Assembly (NCBI GenBank): GCA_965216225.1
Contig: CBDCFF010000029.1
Coordinates: forward strand, 1-64,000
Source of the DNA: 3107 sp965216225
Lineage (GTDB): Bacteria > Pseudomonadota > Alphaproteobacteria > Rhodobacterales > Rhodobacteraceae
Direction: 5' to 3'
DNA: 64,000 nt
The notes beneath the pieces were generated by a model. The model searched no databases, was not told the origin of the DNA, and saw nothing but the letters and a program-made list of their open reading frames with translations. This document shows, piece by piece, positions 1 to 8,766 of this stretch. Position numbers and translations under genes: made by a program. Each line of letters begins with the position of its first letter. Position 1 is the stretch's first letter.

Positions 1-1145
1 TGGAAGCGGAATTGGCCACACTCCTCGCCGCCCATGCCCGCGAGGTGACGGACGACGGCCGTGCGCGGCTGGTGCGCCATGGTCATCTGCCCGAGCGCGA
101 GGTCATGACCGGCATCGGCCCGGTACCAGTGAAGGTGCCGCGGATGCGGGACCGGGGCAATGTGGACGAAAAGATCCGTTTCGCCTCGTCGATCTTGCCG
201 CCCTGGCTGCGCAAGACCAGATCGATTGAGGAACTGCTGCCGTGGCTCTATCTCAAGGGCATTTCCACGGGCGACTTTCAGGAGGCTCTTGGGGCGCTGT
301 TGGGGCCGAACGCGGCAGGGCTTTCATCGAGCACCATCTCGCGATTGAAAGCGGACTGGGGGGCGGAGTATGAACGCTGGCAGCGCCGCGATCTCAGCGC
401 CCGGCGTTTCGTCTATGTCTGGGCCGATGGTGTCTATTTCCAACCGCGTATGGAAGAGCAGAAACAATGCGTTCTGGTGCTGATCGGCGCGGATGAGTGG
501 GGCCGCAAGGAGGTTCTGGGGCTCACCGACGGCTACCGTGAAAGCACGCAGAGTTGGCGCGAGTTGCTGCTCGATCTCAAGCGTCGCGGGCTGTCCCACG
601 CCCCCGATCTGGCCATTGGCGACGGCGCCTTGGGGTTCTGGGCGGCGCTGCGCGAAGTCTTCGGCAGCACCCGGGAACAACGGTGCTGGGTTCACAAGAC
701 CGGAAACGTTCTCAATGCCATGCCCAAATCGGTGCAGGCCAAAGCCAAGGGCCACCTGCATGATATCTGGCAGGCGGAAACGAAGACCGAAGCCGGGGCC
801 GCCTTCGATTTCTTCGTGGAAACCTACGGCGCGAAATATGACAAGGCGGTTGGGAAACTGACCAAAGACCGGGCTGTGCTGCTCTCCTTCTACGGCTTCC
901 CTGCTGAGCACTGGAAGCACATCCGAACCACGAACCCGATCGAGAGCACCTTCGCCACCGTCCGCCACCGCACCGGCAAAACCAAAGGCTGCCTGAGCCG
1001 CAAGACCGGGTTGGCCATGGCATTCAAGCTGATAATGTCAGCGCAAGGAAAATGGCGAAAGCTCGACGGCGCCAACCGCATGCCAGAGATCATTGAAGGG
1101 GTTGAGTTCACAGACGGGATCAAGCAAATTCACCACGCCGCCTGA
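1..1145 (+). CDS. IS256-family (mutator type) transposase, 5' end cut by window
   Basis: DDE transposase of the IS256 family, which cuts and pastes its own element. The frame is open from base 3. An apparent TTG start at 12 is internal, because copy 2 shows about 40 further N-terminal residues (MTKSTITPLPG onward). Typical family features are visible: the VYVWADGVYF segment with a catalytic Asp, the IGDGALGFW segment with the second Asp, and TTNPIESTFATVRHRT with the catalytic Glu. It ends ...GIKQIHHAA. Of the three copies here, only this one has an uninterrupted middle and C-terminus, so it may be functional. Confidence 0.93.
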   Translation, partial: EAELATLLAAHAREVTDDGRARLVRHGHLPEREVMTGIGPVPVKVPRMRDRGNVDEKIRFASSILPPWLRKTRSIEELLPWLYLKGISTGDFQEALGALLGPNAAGLSSSTISRLKADWGAEYERWQRRDLSARRFVYVWADGVYFQPRMEEQKQCVLVLIGADEWGRKEVLGLTDGYRESTQSWRELLLDLKRRGLSHAPDLAIGDGALGFWAALREVFGSTREQRCWVHKTGNVLNAMPKSVQAKAKGHLHDIWQAETKTEAGAAFDFFVETYGAKYDKAVGKLTKDRAVLLSFYGFPAEHWKHIRTTNPIESTFATVRHRTGKTKGCLSRKTGLAMAFKLIMSAQGKWRKLDGANRMPEIIEGVEFTDGIKQIHHAA

Positions 1146-1176
1146 TCACACCATCACCAACTTTCGGGCATAGCTC
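1..1176 (+). mobile_element. IS256-family element, copy 1 (left end outside window)
   Basis: The right terminal repeat lies at about 1150-1176, ending in the complement of GAGCTATGCCCGAAAGTTGG. The same terminus occurs at 10681 and 40341. The element begins before base 1. It interrupts the minus-strand genes to its right, removing the 3' part of the OLD-like ATPase gene. It is the only one of the three related copies that reads through the IS110 insertion point of copy 2 without a break. Confidence 0.9.
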
Positions 1177-1283
1177 TGCAACCCGTGATGTGGGGCCGTT
1201 CGAGGCCGCAGGCGTCGAGGTTGTCAATCCATGGACCGCCGCCGATGAAAATGCCGGGATCAAGCAACCTGTTGTCCGGAAAT

Positions 1284-1709
1284 TCAGCTGAGAGCGGAAC
1301 TGAACCGTGACAAGACCATTCCGTCGTCCTCCCACCGCGCTTCAAGTCGCAGACGACAGACCGGTGGCTTCCCGGCGCGCTCAAGCTGCATGTGACGGAA
1401 GGATGGGGCGATCGTTTCCGGCGTAGCAGTTCCGTCGGCGAGTTCGGGCAGTCCGATAAGTACATTGATAAAAAGCTCCTTGGCTTCGCGATCAGCGGGA
1501 TCTTCGTCCGCGCCAACGTGAAAATCCGACCGCTGGACGGTGCGCTGCGTGCGTGAGACGCCGAACAGTTTTGCAAGGGCGTGAAGGAGTGCGGTCTTTC
1601 CGGCCGCGTTTGGGCCGACGACAGCAGTGATTTCAGCAGCAACGGGAACCGTGATCGGAGCAGGCCCGAAGCAGCGAAAACCAGAAAGAGTGATGGATTC
1701 AAGACACAC
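1284..1709 (-). pseudogene. OLD-like/AAA ATPase, N-terminal remnant
   Basis: 141 residues starting at a GTG (MCLESITLSGFRCFGP), 15 bp downstream of fic and on the same strand, so probably co-transcribed. It carries the ABC/SMC-type N-terminus of overcoming-lysogenization-defect proteins, with Walker A GPNAAGKT near residue 32. OLD proteins normally run beyond 500 residues with a C-terminal Toprim nuclease. Here the frame stops at 1284, and a different frame stays open to the IS256 edge at 1177. That points to a frameshift or junction near 1300 followed by loss of the rest to the IS. Such ATPases act in phage defence or DNA repair; this remnant is unlikely to work. Confidence 0.75.
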
Positions 1710-1724
1710 TGGAGACTTTCAGAT

Positions 1725-2906
1725 TTAGGCCGAAGCCGGGAGTGGACCGGTGCCTTCGCTGAGAATGGCCAGGTACCGGCGATAGCTGAAGACGCGACCA
1801 CGTTTCCGCCCCGTGACCTCTTCGACGACGCCGAGGCGTTCCAGATCAGCAAGGGCTGCATTCACGGTCGGAGCGGATAGCCCCGTTTGTTCAATGAGTT
1901 GGTTGGCGGTCAGGTACGGGTTCTGTTGAAAAAGGTCGTGTATTCGTAATGCGGAACCTGCGCGATTGCTCTCAGCGGTTATGCGTTCGCGGTCTTCCCT
2001 GAACAGTTCAACGATCCGCGTGGCGGCTTCAAATGCCTGATTGGCCGTATCCGCTACCCCAGTCAGAAAAAATTCCAGCCAGGCTTCCCATGCTCCTTGT
2101 TCGCGAACCTCTTGAAGTAACCGATAATAGTCAGCGCGATGGGTTTTCAGAAAAAGGCTAAGGTAGAGCAATGGTTTGCGAAGGACACCATTGACGCACA
2201 GATACAGCGTAACCATCAGTCGACCGATGCGACCATTGCCGTCCAGAAATGGATGGATGGTTTCAAACTGGACATGCAAAAGGCCAGCCTTGATCAACGC
2301 TGGCAAACGCGACTCTTCTTCATGCATGAAATGCTCAAGCGTATCGAGGCACGCATTAAGCTCGGTCGGCGGCGGCGGCACGAAGAGAGCATTGCCGGGG
2401 CGCGTACCGCCAATCCAGTTCTGTGAACGTCTGAATTCCCCGGGGCTCTTGGTTTCGCCACGACCGCTCTGCAGGAGGCGGGCATGCACTTCACGGATGA
2501 GGCGGAGTGAGAGCGGTAACTCTTCCAACCGCTCCAAGCCGTACATCATCGCATCGACGTAGTTTGATACTTCACGAATGTCGTCGATCGGCTGACCGGC
2601 TTGCGCTTCCGTTTCGAAGCGGAGAAGGTCTGAGAGTGTAGACTGCGTACCCTCGATCTGTGATGAAAGGACTGCTTCTTTTCTAACATACATGTACAAG
2701 AAGAGTTCTTGGCGAGGGAGCAGCATGGTGATCCCGTCAAGACGCCCCAATGCCCGTTCCGCGAGACCGAGACGGTCCATAAGAGCAAGGACGTCGATCG
2801 GCGGGGTAGGCGGCAGCGGCGGCGGAACGAATGCTTGGACGACCTCACCTGCAACAGGCGTCTCAACGTAGTGGCCGAGGCGTGGATTGGTTTCAGAATC
2901 TGTCAT
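1725..2906 (-). CDS. Fic-domain AMPylase-type protein with C-terminal winged helix
   Basis: 393 residues. The Fic core motif HPFLDGNGRIGRL is intact around residues 217-229, with the catalytic His and the ATP-phosphate loop. An N-terminal inhibitory helix motif, SSQIEGTQS, sits near residues 80-90. This makes it a class II Fic protein whose own helix blocks ATP gamma-phosphate placement. The last 70 residues resemble a winged helix-turn-helix (LTANQLIEQTGLSAPTVNAAL), so it may bind DNA. Fic enzymes transfer AMP or another nucleotide to hydroxyl groups of target proteins; the target here is unknown. The next gene on the strand is an OLD-like ATPase remnant. An inverted repeat lies directly upstream. 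Confidence 0.92.
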   Translation of the reverse strand: MTDSETNPRLGHYVETPVAGEVVQAFVPPPLPPTPPIDVLALMDRLGLAERALGRLDGITMLLPRQELFLYMYVRKEAVLSSQIEGTQSTLSDLLRFETEAQAGQPIDDIREVSNYVDAMMYGLERLEELPLSLRLIREVHARLLQSGRGETKSPGEFRRSQNWIGGTRPGNALFVPPPPTELNACLDTLEHFMHEEESRLPALIKAGLLHVQFETIHPFLDGNGRIGRLMVTLYLCVNGVLRKPLLYLSLFLKTHRADYYRLLQEVREQGAWEAWLEFFLTGVADTANQAFEAATRIVELFREDRERITAESNRAGSALRIHDLFQQNPYLTANQLIEQTGLSAPTVNAALADLERLGVVEEVTGRKRGRVFSYRRYLAILSEGTGPLPASA

Positions 2907-2930
2907 CGCGGCATTATGCCGATAGGCGCT

Positions 2931-2960
2931 TATTTAAGCAACAGGCTCTTGGCTTAAATA
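2931..2960 (-). promoter_or_regulatory. Inverted repeat upstream of fic, candidate operator
   Basis: Perfect 9-bp arms TATTTAAGC and GCTTAAATA separated by 12 bp, centred about 40 bp upstream of the fic ATG in AT-rich DNA. The position fits an operator overlapping the fic promoter. The Fic protein has a C-terminal winged helix, so autoregulation is possible. That role is inference. Confidence 0.5.
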
Positions 2961-3291
2961 GCGAATAATCTAAGGTAAGCGTAATTAAATAAGGAGGCGC
3001 GTTGGAAATAGGCCGCCAGTGTCAGGCAATCGCCACGACGATTAATGGGGTCGGTTCCGGTAGGGGGCGAAATGACACTCCAAGCATTTCACCCTCGATT
3101 CTCGGCGCCTTCATGGGGAGTTGTTCGTGAATTCAGCGTTGAACGCCGCGAGAATGCGCGTCATCCGTACCGGTGCATCCACTCTGTTGCAACGAAATGG
3201 CCTGGGTGAACATAGGTAATGGGGCTCCGCTGATGGCGAGAGATGTCAAGCCGGACTGTCTTGGTCGCAAAACAAACGGAGCGGAAAATGG
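2961..3291. other. Non-coding stretch between fic and IS6 copy A
   Basis: About 330 bp without a convincing gene. It starts AT-rich next to the fic operator and becomes mixed. The only short minus-strand ORF, at 3133-3324, overlaps the IS6 terminus and has no ribosome binding site, so I see nothing assignable. Confidence 0.5.
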
Positions 3292-3356
3292 GGCTCTGTT
3301 GCAAACTTTTGGTTGATCGGTCATGGGTCATTCAGCAAGATCGGCGGGAAGAGATC

Positions 3357-3776
3357 ATGAGCGATTTCAAGGGACGGCATTTTCGCGGCGAGATCGTACT
3401 TTGGGCAGTGCGATGGTATTGCCGATACGCGATCAGCTACCGTGACCTCGAACAGATGATGGCGGAGCGTGGCGTTCGGGTGGACCGCGCCACAATCTGT
3501 CGCCGGGTGCAGCACCATGCGCCCGAAATCGAAAAGCGAATGCGCTGGCAATGGCGCAGACCAGGGTCGAACAGTTGGCGCGCAGACGAGACCTGTGTCA
3601 AGGTTCGTGGTAAATGGGCCTGTCTCTGTCGGGCGGTCGATAAATTCGGTGACACGATTGAATTTTACCTGTCGCCAACCCGGAATACCGGGGCCGCCAG
3701 GAGATTTCCCGGCAAGGCTTTGAAAGGGTTGAAGAGTTGGGAGCAACCCCGCATCATCAACACCGACAAGGCACTA
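3357..3776 (+). pseudogene. IS6-family transposase, 5' fragment
   Basis: Starts at the ATG of MSDFKGRHFRGEIVLWAVRW and matches the complete copy at 7968-8696 up to IINTDKA, after which IS5-A sequence takes over. The first catalytic Asp segment is altered to RADETCVKV (VDETCVKV in copy B). The second Asp (NTDKA) is at the break, and the catalytic Glu region is lost, so it cannot be active. Confidence 0.9.
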
Positions 3777-4620
3777 GGCTCAGGACCCATTGACTTTGTT
3801 TTGAACGTGTGAATCAGTGTTCTGCAAAACGGAGTAGTGACATGAGCGATCCTTTCTGGCTGACGGAGGCACAAACAGCGCGCCTTGAGCCCTTCTTTCC
3901 CAAGTCCCATGGCAAGCCCCGGGTCGATGACCGTCGTGTGCTGAGTGGTATTATTTTCATTATTCGCAACGGTCTACGCTGGCGCGATGCGCCTGTCGAA
4001 TACGGCCCTCACAAAACGCTCTACAATCGGTTTGTGCGCTGGTCCCGCAAAGGTATTTTCGAACGAATTTTCGAAGAATTGGCCAACCCCTCTGGCCCGG
4101 ACGCCGACACCCTCATGATTGACGCAACCCATCTCAAAGCACATCGCACGGCGTCCAGCCTCAAAAAGGGGGCTCCGATCAGCGGGTGGGCCGCGCCTGA
4201 TCGGGCGTACAAAGGGAGGACTGAATACGAAATTGCATGTCGTTGGAGACTGTGCGGGTCGCCCTGTCAGGCTGCATCTGACGGCGGGTCAGCGTAGCGA
4301 CTTCAAGGGCGCGGATGTTTTGCTGCCCAACCTGCCTGCGGCCAAGGTTCTGATCGCGGATCGGGGCTACGACAGCGCAAAGGTTCGAAAAATCATTGAA
4401 GATCAGAAGATTGAGGTTTGCATCCCTTCAAAGAAAAACCGCAAAAAAACCATCCCCCACTGCGCCGAAACGTACAAGAGGCGGCACAAGGTCGAAAACC
4501 TGTTCGCAAAACTCAAGGATTGGAGGCGCATCGCGATGCGCTATGACCGATGCGCACATGTATTCAAATCCGCCATATACATCGCTGCAACCGTCATATT
4601 CTGGCTATGAGTCCTGAGCC
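3777..4620 (+). mobile_element. IS5-family (IS427-like) element, IS5-A
   Basis: 844 bp bounded by GGCTCAGGACCC at 3777 and its near-complement GTCCTGAGCC ending at 4620. TA precedes the left end (3775-3776), which fits the TA target of this group. Its right side abuts the IS630-1 terminus instead of another TA, so the right flank has been rearranged. Confidence 0.88.
3842..4610 (+). CDS. IS5-family transposase with programmed frameshift (IS5-A)
   Basis: Two overlapping frames. The upstream frame starts at ATG 3842 (MSDPFWLTEAQTARLEPFF) and continues to 4297. The downstream frame ends at 4610. They overlap at the slippery run CTCAAAAAGGGGGC near 4162, where a -1 shift would join them, as is usual for IS427-type elements. 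The DDE residues are MIDATHLKAH (first Asp), LIADRGYD (second Asp) and KVENLFAKLK (Glu). All are present, so IS5-A could be active. Confidence 0.87.
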
Positions 4621-4622
4621 TG

Positions 4623-5786
4623 GTCACCTGCATCTAAAGTTCGGCACATGAGTTTTGTTGGGCGCGTTGGCAGAACCGCTTGACGGAGGCGAGGATATGG
4701 TCGGCGGGTTTGACCCATTTGCAGGGTTTGGGGTTTTCGTTATGGGCCTCGATAAATGCAGCGATATCGGCTTCCAGTTCCGCCGTTGAACGATGGACGC
4801 CGCGCAGCTGTTGCTTGCGCGTCAGTTCAGCAAACCAACGCTCCACCTGATTGATCCAACTGGCCGAGGTCGGTGTGAAGTGGACATGCCAATGCGGGCG
4901 GCGTGCCAGCCAGGCCTTGATCTTCGGGGTTTTGTGGGTGGCGTAATTGTCCATGACGATATGCACCTCCGGCCCGTCCGGCATCTGCCGGTCGATCTGT
5001 TTGAGGAAGTCGAGGAACTCGGTGGCGCGGTGCCGCTTGTAGCATTTGCCGATCACGGCGCCGGTGGCGATATCCAGTGCTGCAAAAAGCGACGTCGTGC
5101 CGTGTCGGATGTAGGTGTGGGTGCGCCGCTCGGCCACGCCGGGCGCCATTGGCAGCACAGGCTGTTCGCGATCCAGCGCCTGGATTTGCGATTTCTCGTC
5201 AACACACAACACGATAGCCCTGTTCGGCGGCGACAGGTACAGCCCGACGATATCGTGCACCTTGTCCACGAACAGCGGGTCGGTTGAGAGCTTGAATGTC
5301 TCGCTTCGGTGCGGTTGCAGGCCGAACGCGTTCCAAATCCGCCGGATGGTGGTGTGCGACAGTCCCGTCGCCGCAGCCATGCTTCGGAGCGACCAATGGG
5401 TCGCATCCCTCGGGGTCGTGTTCAGCGTGCGCTCAATCACCGCAGTCACCTGATCGTCCGACACGGTGCGCGGGCGACCGGAGCGGTATTCGTCGGTGAG
5501 ACCTTCAATCCGGCATCGCACAAAACGTCTGCGCCATTTGCCGACTGTGTGTTCATGCACCCCAAGCCGGGCCGCCACTTCCTTGCTCGCCAATCCATCG
5601 GCGCACAGCAGGATCATCCGGCATCGGTCCGACAGCGAACGTGCCGCTTTGTGACGCCGAACCTGACCCTCGAGAAAACGGCGCTCATCTTCGCTCAAAA
5701 CCACTGCATCCGCCAAACGTCCCACCATCGCAACATCCTCCTCAATTCCCGCTCAGTCAATGATACAAATTACAATTCCGGGTGAC
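4623..5786 (-). mobile_element. IS630-family element, copy 1
   Basis: About 1.16 kb wedged between IS5-A and IS5-B. The termini are imperfect inverted repeats, GTCACCTGCATCTAAAGTTC on the left and the complement of a related sequence on the right. TA follows the right end (5787-5788), as expected for IS630/Tc1-mariner-type insertion into TA. The left flank reads TG instead of TA. Confidence 0.8.
4634..5728 (-). CDS. IS630-family transposase
   Basis: 364 residues, full length for the family. The N-terminal half carries a helix-turn-helix (ASKEVAARLGVHEHTVGKWRRRF, residues about 47-69). The DDE core follows: LCVDEKSQIQALDR with the first Asp, IVMDNYATHKTPK with the second, and SWINQVERWFAELT with the catalytic Glu. 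No frameshift or stop is visible, so it is probably intact. It lies between two IS5 copies and on the opposite strand. Confidence 0.93.
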   Translation of the reverse strand: MVGRLADAVVLSEDERRFLEGQVRRHKAARSLSDRCRMILLCADGLASKEVAARLGVHEHTVGKWRRRFVRCRIEGLTDEYRSGRPRTVSDDQVTAVIERTLNTTPRDATHWSLRSMAAATGLSHTTIRRIWNAFGLQPHRSETFKLSTDPLFVDKVHDIVGLYLSPPNRAIVLCVDEKSQIQALDREQPVLPMAPGVAERRTHTYIRHGTTSLFAALDIATGAVIGKCYKRHRATEFLDFLKQIDRQMPDGPEVHIVMDNYATHKTPKIKAWLARRPHWHVHFTPTSASWINQVERWFAELTRKQQLRGVHRSTAELEADIAAFIEAHNENPKPCKWVKPADHILASVKRFCQRAQQNSCAEL

Positions 5787-5788
5787 TA

Positions 5789-6621
5789 GGCTCAGGACCC
5801 ATTGACTTTGTTTTGAACGTGTGAATCAGTGTTCTGCAAAACGGAGTAGTGACATGAGCGATCCTTTCTGGCTGACGGAGGCACAAACAGCGCGCCTTGA
5901 GCCCTTCTTTCCCAAGTCCCATGGCAAGCCCCGGGTCGATGACCGTCGTGTGCTGAGTGGTATTATCTTCATTATTCGCAACGGTTTACGCTGGCGCGAT
6001 GCGCCTGCCGAATACGGCCCTCACAAAACGCTCTACAATCGGTTTGTGCGCTGGTCCCGCAAAGGTATTTTCGAGCGAATTTTCGAAGAATTGGCCAACC
6101 CCTCTGGCCCGGACGCCGACACCCTCATGATTGACGCAACCCATCTCAAAGCACATCGCACGGCGTCCAGTCTCAAAAAGGGGGGTCCGAGCCGCGCCTG
6201 ATCGGGCGTACAAAGGGAGGACTGAATACGAAATTGCATGTCGTTGGAGACGGTGCGGGTCGCCCTGTCAGGCTGCATCTGACGGCGGGTCAGCGTAGCG
6301 ACTTCAAGGGCGCGGATGTTTTGCTGCCCAACCTGCCTGCGGCCAAGGTTCTGATCGCGGATCGGGGCTACGACAGCGCAAAGGTTCGAAAAATCATTGA
6401 AGATCAGAAGATTGAGGTTTGCATCCCTTCAAAGAAAAACCGCAAAAAAACCATCCCCCACTGCGCCGAAACGTACAAGAGGCGGCACAAGGTCGAAAAC
6501 CTGTTCGCAAAACTCAAGGATTGGAGGCGCATCGCGATGCGCTATGACCGATGCGCACATGTATTCAAATCCGCCATATACATCGCTGCAACCGTCATAT
6601 TCTGGCTATGAGTCCTGACCC
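5789..6621 (+). mobile_element. IS5-family element, IS5-B
   Basis: Second IS5 copy, nearly identical to IS5-A, flanked by TA on both sides (5787-5788 and 6622-6623). It is followed directly by the right end of IS6 copy A. The transposase gene carries a small deletion at the frameshift region compared with IS5-A. Confidence 0.88.
5854..6611 (+). pseudogene. IS5-family transposase, damaged at frameshift region (IS5-B)
   Basis: The same two frames as IS5-A. The G-run is one base longer and about 12 bp are missing just after it, so the upstream frame ends at 6201 (KKGGPSRA) and the geometry of the programmed frameshift is lost. The downstream half from 6234 still contains IADRGYD and KVENLFAKLK. 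Likely inactive. Confidence 0.75.
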
Positions 6622-6698
6622 TAAAAGTTTGCAACAGAGCCGTATTTGGATATCATATGGGGCACAACAGAACCGGTTGCATAAAAAGGAACTCAGAG

Positions 6699-7829
6699 AT
6701 GCACATTGATTTCCATTATTATGGCACATACGCGTTGGCACGGGCGGGCGGGCTAAATCAGGGAGCAGCGCGCGTTGTCGCAACGGCCGCACAGTTTGTC
6801 GACGACAACACTGCACGGAGTCATGTGGATTTCCGCGATGGTGCACGTATAGATCAGGAACCCACGGCACATCACTTGGTCGACATTGCGAATTGTGACG
6901 CAATGGATCAAAGGCGCGTTTGGGTTCCCTTCCATTTTCTCCCGGGAAATCAGGGAGCTTCATATACGGAGCGTTTGAAATGCCGCAAGGATAGCGACAT
7001 TGCCCAAGAAATGCGCGACCACCACCTGAGTATAGCAGATCGCTCCTTCGGCCTTCACCTGCTTGGCATCACGGCTCACGTCTACGCAGATACATTTTCG
7101 CATTACGGTTTCTCGGGCGTGAGTTCGCGGGGCAACAAGGTTGACAACGGTAGTTTTAGATTCGGCGATAACGTTGAAGGAATTGAGGAGGTAAAGCCGC
7201 TAAACGATGCCACACGCAATCACGTCGACGGCCATGCCGGACGATTCTTCGCAAGATTTAGGGAGCAAAGCGGGCTTATTGCCAATATTAAATCTTACTT
7301 AGGCGAACAAGCATATGGCGCACTTGGGCACGGCGCGGTCGCAAAGTTTCCAGATTATCCGTATCTGGTCTGGAGTTTCGATTACGAAAGGGAAGATGCA
7401 CAGATAGAAGGAATAACAGCTATTAGAGACAATCCATCGACCTATCTGGAAGCATGTCGTGCGCTGTACGATATGTTCAGGACGTTCGTCCAATTGCCGC
7501 ATGGCGAACAATTCAATTCTAACGACCATCGTGAATTCGGAGATATAGAAGAACAATTGACCACAATTCTTTCTGTTCAATCAGACAAGCTATCTCGATG
7601 TGAAGAATGGAAGACAGCCGCTCCTGGACATGTGTTTGGCAACCGTGATGAAGCAATTCTCGACTACGATGGCCATCGCTGGAACGAACAATGGGTTAAC
7701 TTGAATGGTCAAGAAGAATGCCGTACAGCGACATATCTGGACGTGTGGCGTTTCTATCAGGCCGCCTCTCTGCATCGCATATATATCTTGCGGGATCTTC
7801 TACCCAAGCATGAACTGATCGTGGATTAA
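6699..7829 (+). CDS. DUF6765-family protein, possible metal-dependent hydrolase
   Basis: 376 residues. The start at ATG 6699 (MHIDFHYYGTYALARAGG) is chosen over an upstream ATG because AAAAGGA sits 8 bp before it and the family begins with this motif. The His- and Asp-rich segments DFHYYGTY, AQFVDDN, DHHLSIADRS and HLLGITAHVYADTFSHYGF recall zinc-dependent phospholipase C/P1-nuclease-like metal sites. That resemblance is my inference from the spacing of His and Asp, not a proven relation. No signal peptide is evident. It is a lone gene of lower GC than its surroundings, flanked by two same-direction IS6 elements, which suggests it was carried in as IS6 cargo. Confidence 0.75.
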   Translation: MHIDFHYYGTYALARAGGLNQGAARVVATAAQFVDDNTARSHVDFRDGARIDQEPTAHHLVDIANCDAMDQRRVWVPFHFLPGNQGASYTERLKCRKDSDIAQEMRDHHLSIADRSFGLHLLGITAHVYADTFSHYGFSGVSSRGNKVDNGSFRFGDNVEGIEEVKPLNDATRNHVDGHAGRFFARFREQSGLIANIKSYLGEQAYGALGHGAVAKFPDYPYLVWSFDYEREDAQIEGITAIRDNPSTYLEACRALYDMFRTFVQLPHGEQFNSNDHREFGDIEEQLTTILSVQSDKLSRCEEWKTAAPGHVFGNRDEAILDYDGHRWNEQWVNLNGQEECRTATYLDVWRFYQAASLHRIYILRDLLPKHELIVD

Positions 7830-7895
7830 GGATTCAAAGCCATTGTAATTTGGCAAAGATTGATTATCGACCTCGTTCGCGAGGGTGCCGCCGAT

Positions 7896-8731
7896 GGCTC
7901 TGTTGCAAACTTTTGGTTGATCGGTCATGGGTCATGGGTCTCTCAGCAAGATCGGCGGGAAGAGATCATGAGTGATTTCAAGGGACGGCATTTTCGCGGC
8001 GAAATCGTACTTTGGGCTGTGCGATGGCATTGCCGATACGCGATCAGCTACCGTGACCTCGAACAGATGATGGCGGAGCGTGGCGTTCGGGTGGATCACG
8101 CCACAATCTGTCGCCGGGTTCAGCACCATGCGCCCAAAATCGAAAAGCGAATGCGCTGGCAATGGCGCAGGCCAGGGTCGAACAGTTGGCACGTAGACGA
8201 GACCTGTGTCAAGGTTCGTGGCAAATGGGCCTGTCCCTGTCGGGCGGTCGATAACTTCGGTGACACGATCGAATTCTGCCTCTCGCCGACCCGGAATACC
8301 AGGGCCGCCAGGAGATTTCCCGGCAAGGCTTTGAAAGGGCTGAAGAGTTGGGAGCAACCCCGCATCATCAACACCGACAAAGCACCAACCTATGCGGCTG
8401 CGCCGGGCGCGCTGCACGATGAAGGCAAATGCCCCGAAGAACTGGAACACCGCCAGGTGAAGTATCTCAACAACATCGTCGAAGCCGACTACGGCAAGCT
8501 GAAGCAGCTGATCAAACCGGTGCGCGGTTTCAAGACGTTGAAATCGGCCTACGCCACCATCAAGGGTTTCGAAGTCATGCGAGCGCTACGCAAGGGCCAG
8601 AGATCAGCCTTCAATCTCACGAACGACATAAACGGCGAAGTCCGGATGATCAAGCGGGCATTTGGCCTGGACCCTTGCGGGGGTGTTGTGAGATAACCTG
8701 CGGCAAGTTTCTGTTGGCAGGATTTGCAAGT
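7896..8731 (+). mobile_element. IS6/IS26-like element, copy B, right end missing
   Basis: The left terminus GGCTCTGTTGCAAACTTTTG starts at 7896. The transposase gene is complete, but no complementary right terminus follows it. Instead the Tn3-family terminal repeat begins at about 8733, so the end of the IS6 was removed or displaced by the Tn3 insertion. Confidence 0.85.
7968..8696 (+). CDS. IS6-family (IS26-like) transposase
   Basis: 242 residues from ATG 7968, a normal length for IS6. Catalytic triad: WHVDETCVKV (Asp), INTDKAPTY (Asp) and NIVEADYGKLK (Glu). IS6 enzymes form cointegrates by replicative transposition and move flanking DNA between directly repeated copies. Together with copy A this one brackets the DUF6765 gene. 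The gene is intact, but the element lacks its right terminus. Confidence 0.93.
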   Translation: MSDFKGRHFRGEIVLWAVRWHCRYAISYRDLEQMMAERGVRVDHATICRRVQHHAPKIEKRMRWQWRRPGSNSWHVDETCVKVRGKWACPCRAVDNFGDTIEFCLSPTRNTRAARRFPGKALKGLKSWEQPRIINTDKAPTYAAAPGALHDEGKCPEELEHRQVKYLNNIVEADYGKLKQLIKPVRGFKTLKSAYATIKGFEVMRALRKGQRSAFNLTNDINGEVRMIKRAFGLDPCGGVVR

Positions 8732-8732
8732 A

Positions 8733-8766
8733 GGGGTAGATTCCGTTAGGGAGCATGATCGTATCA
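8733..8766 (+). repeat. Tn3-family terminal inverted repeat, left
   Basis: Begins GGGGTAGATTCCGTTAGGG and continues through GCATGATCGTATCAC into the tnpA stop region. It matches the complement of 17065-17098 with one difference in the first 34 bp. The leading GGGG is typical of Tn3 family ends. Confidence 0.85.

Larger units (their letters stand above)
3292..6641 (+). mobile_element. IS6/IS26-like element, copy A, broken by IS5-A, IS630-1 and IS5-B
   Basis: The left terminus GGCTCTGTTGCAAACTTTTG begins at 3292 and its complement ends at 6641. Only the first 480 bp and last 20 bp of the IS6 remain. The centre is occupied by IS5-A (3777-4620), IS630-1 (about 4623-5786) and IS5-B (5789-6621). 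The missing IS6 interior shows that a deletion, probably between the two directly repeated IS5 copies, followed the insertions. No matching 8-bp flanks were seen. Confidence 0.85.

Noticed and set aside
324..968. 214-residue antisense frame, also present in the other two IS256 copies
   Set aside because: Its conservation only reflects the identity of the three IS copies; it opposes the transposase and has no features of its own.
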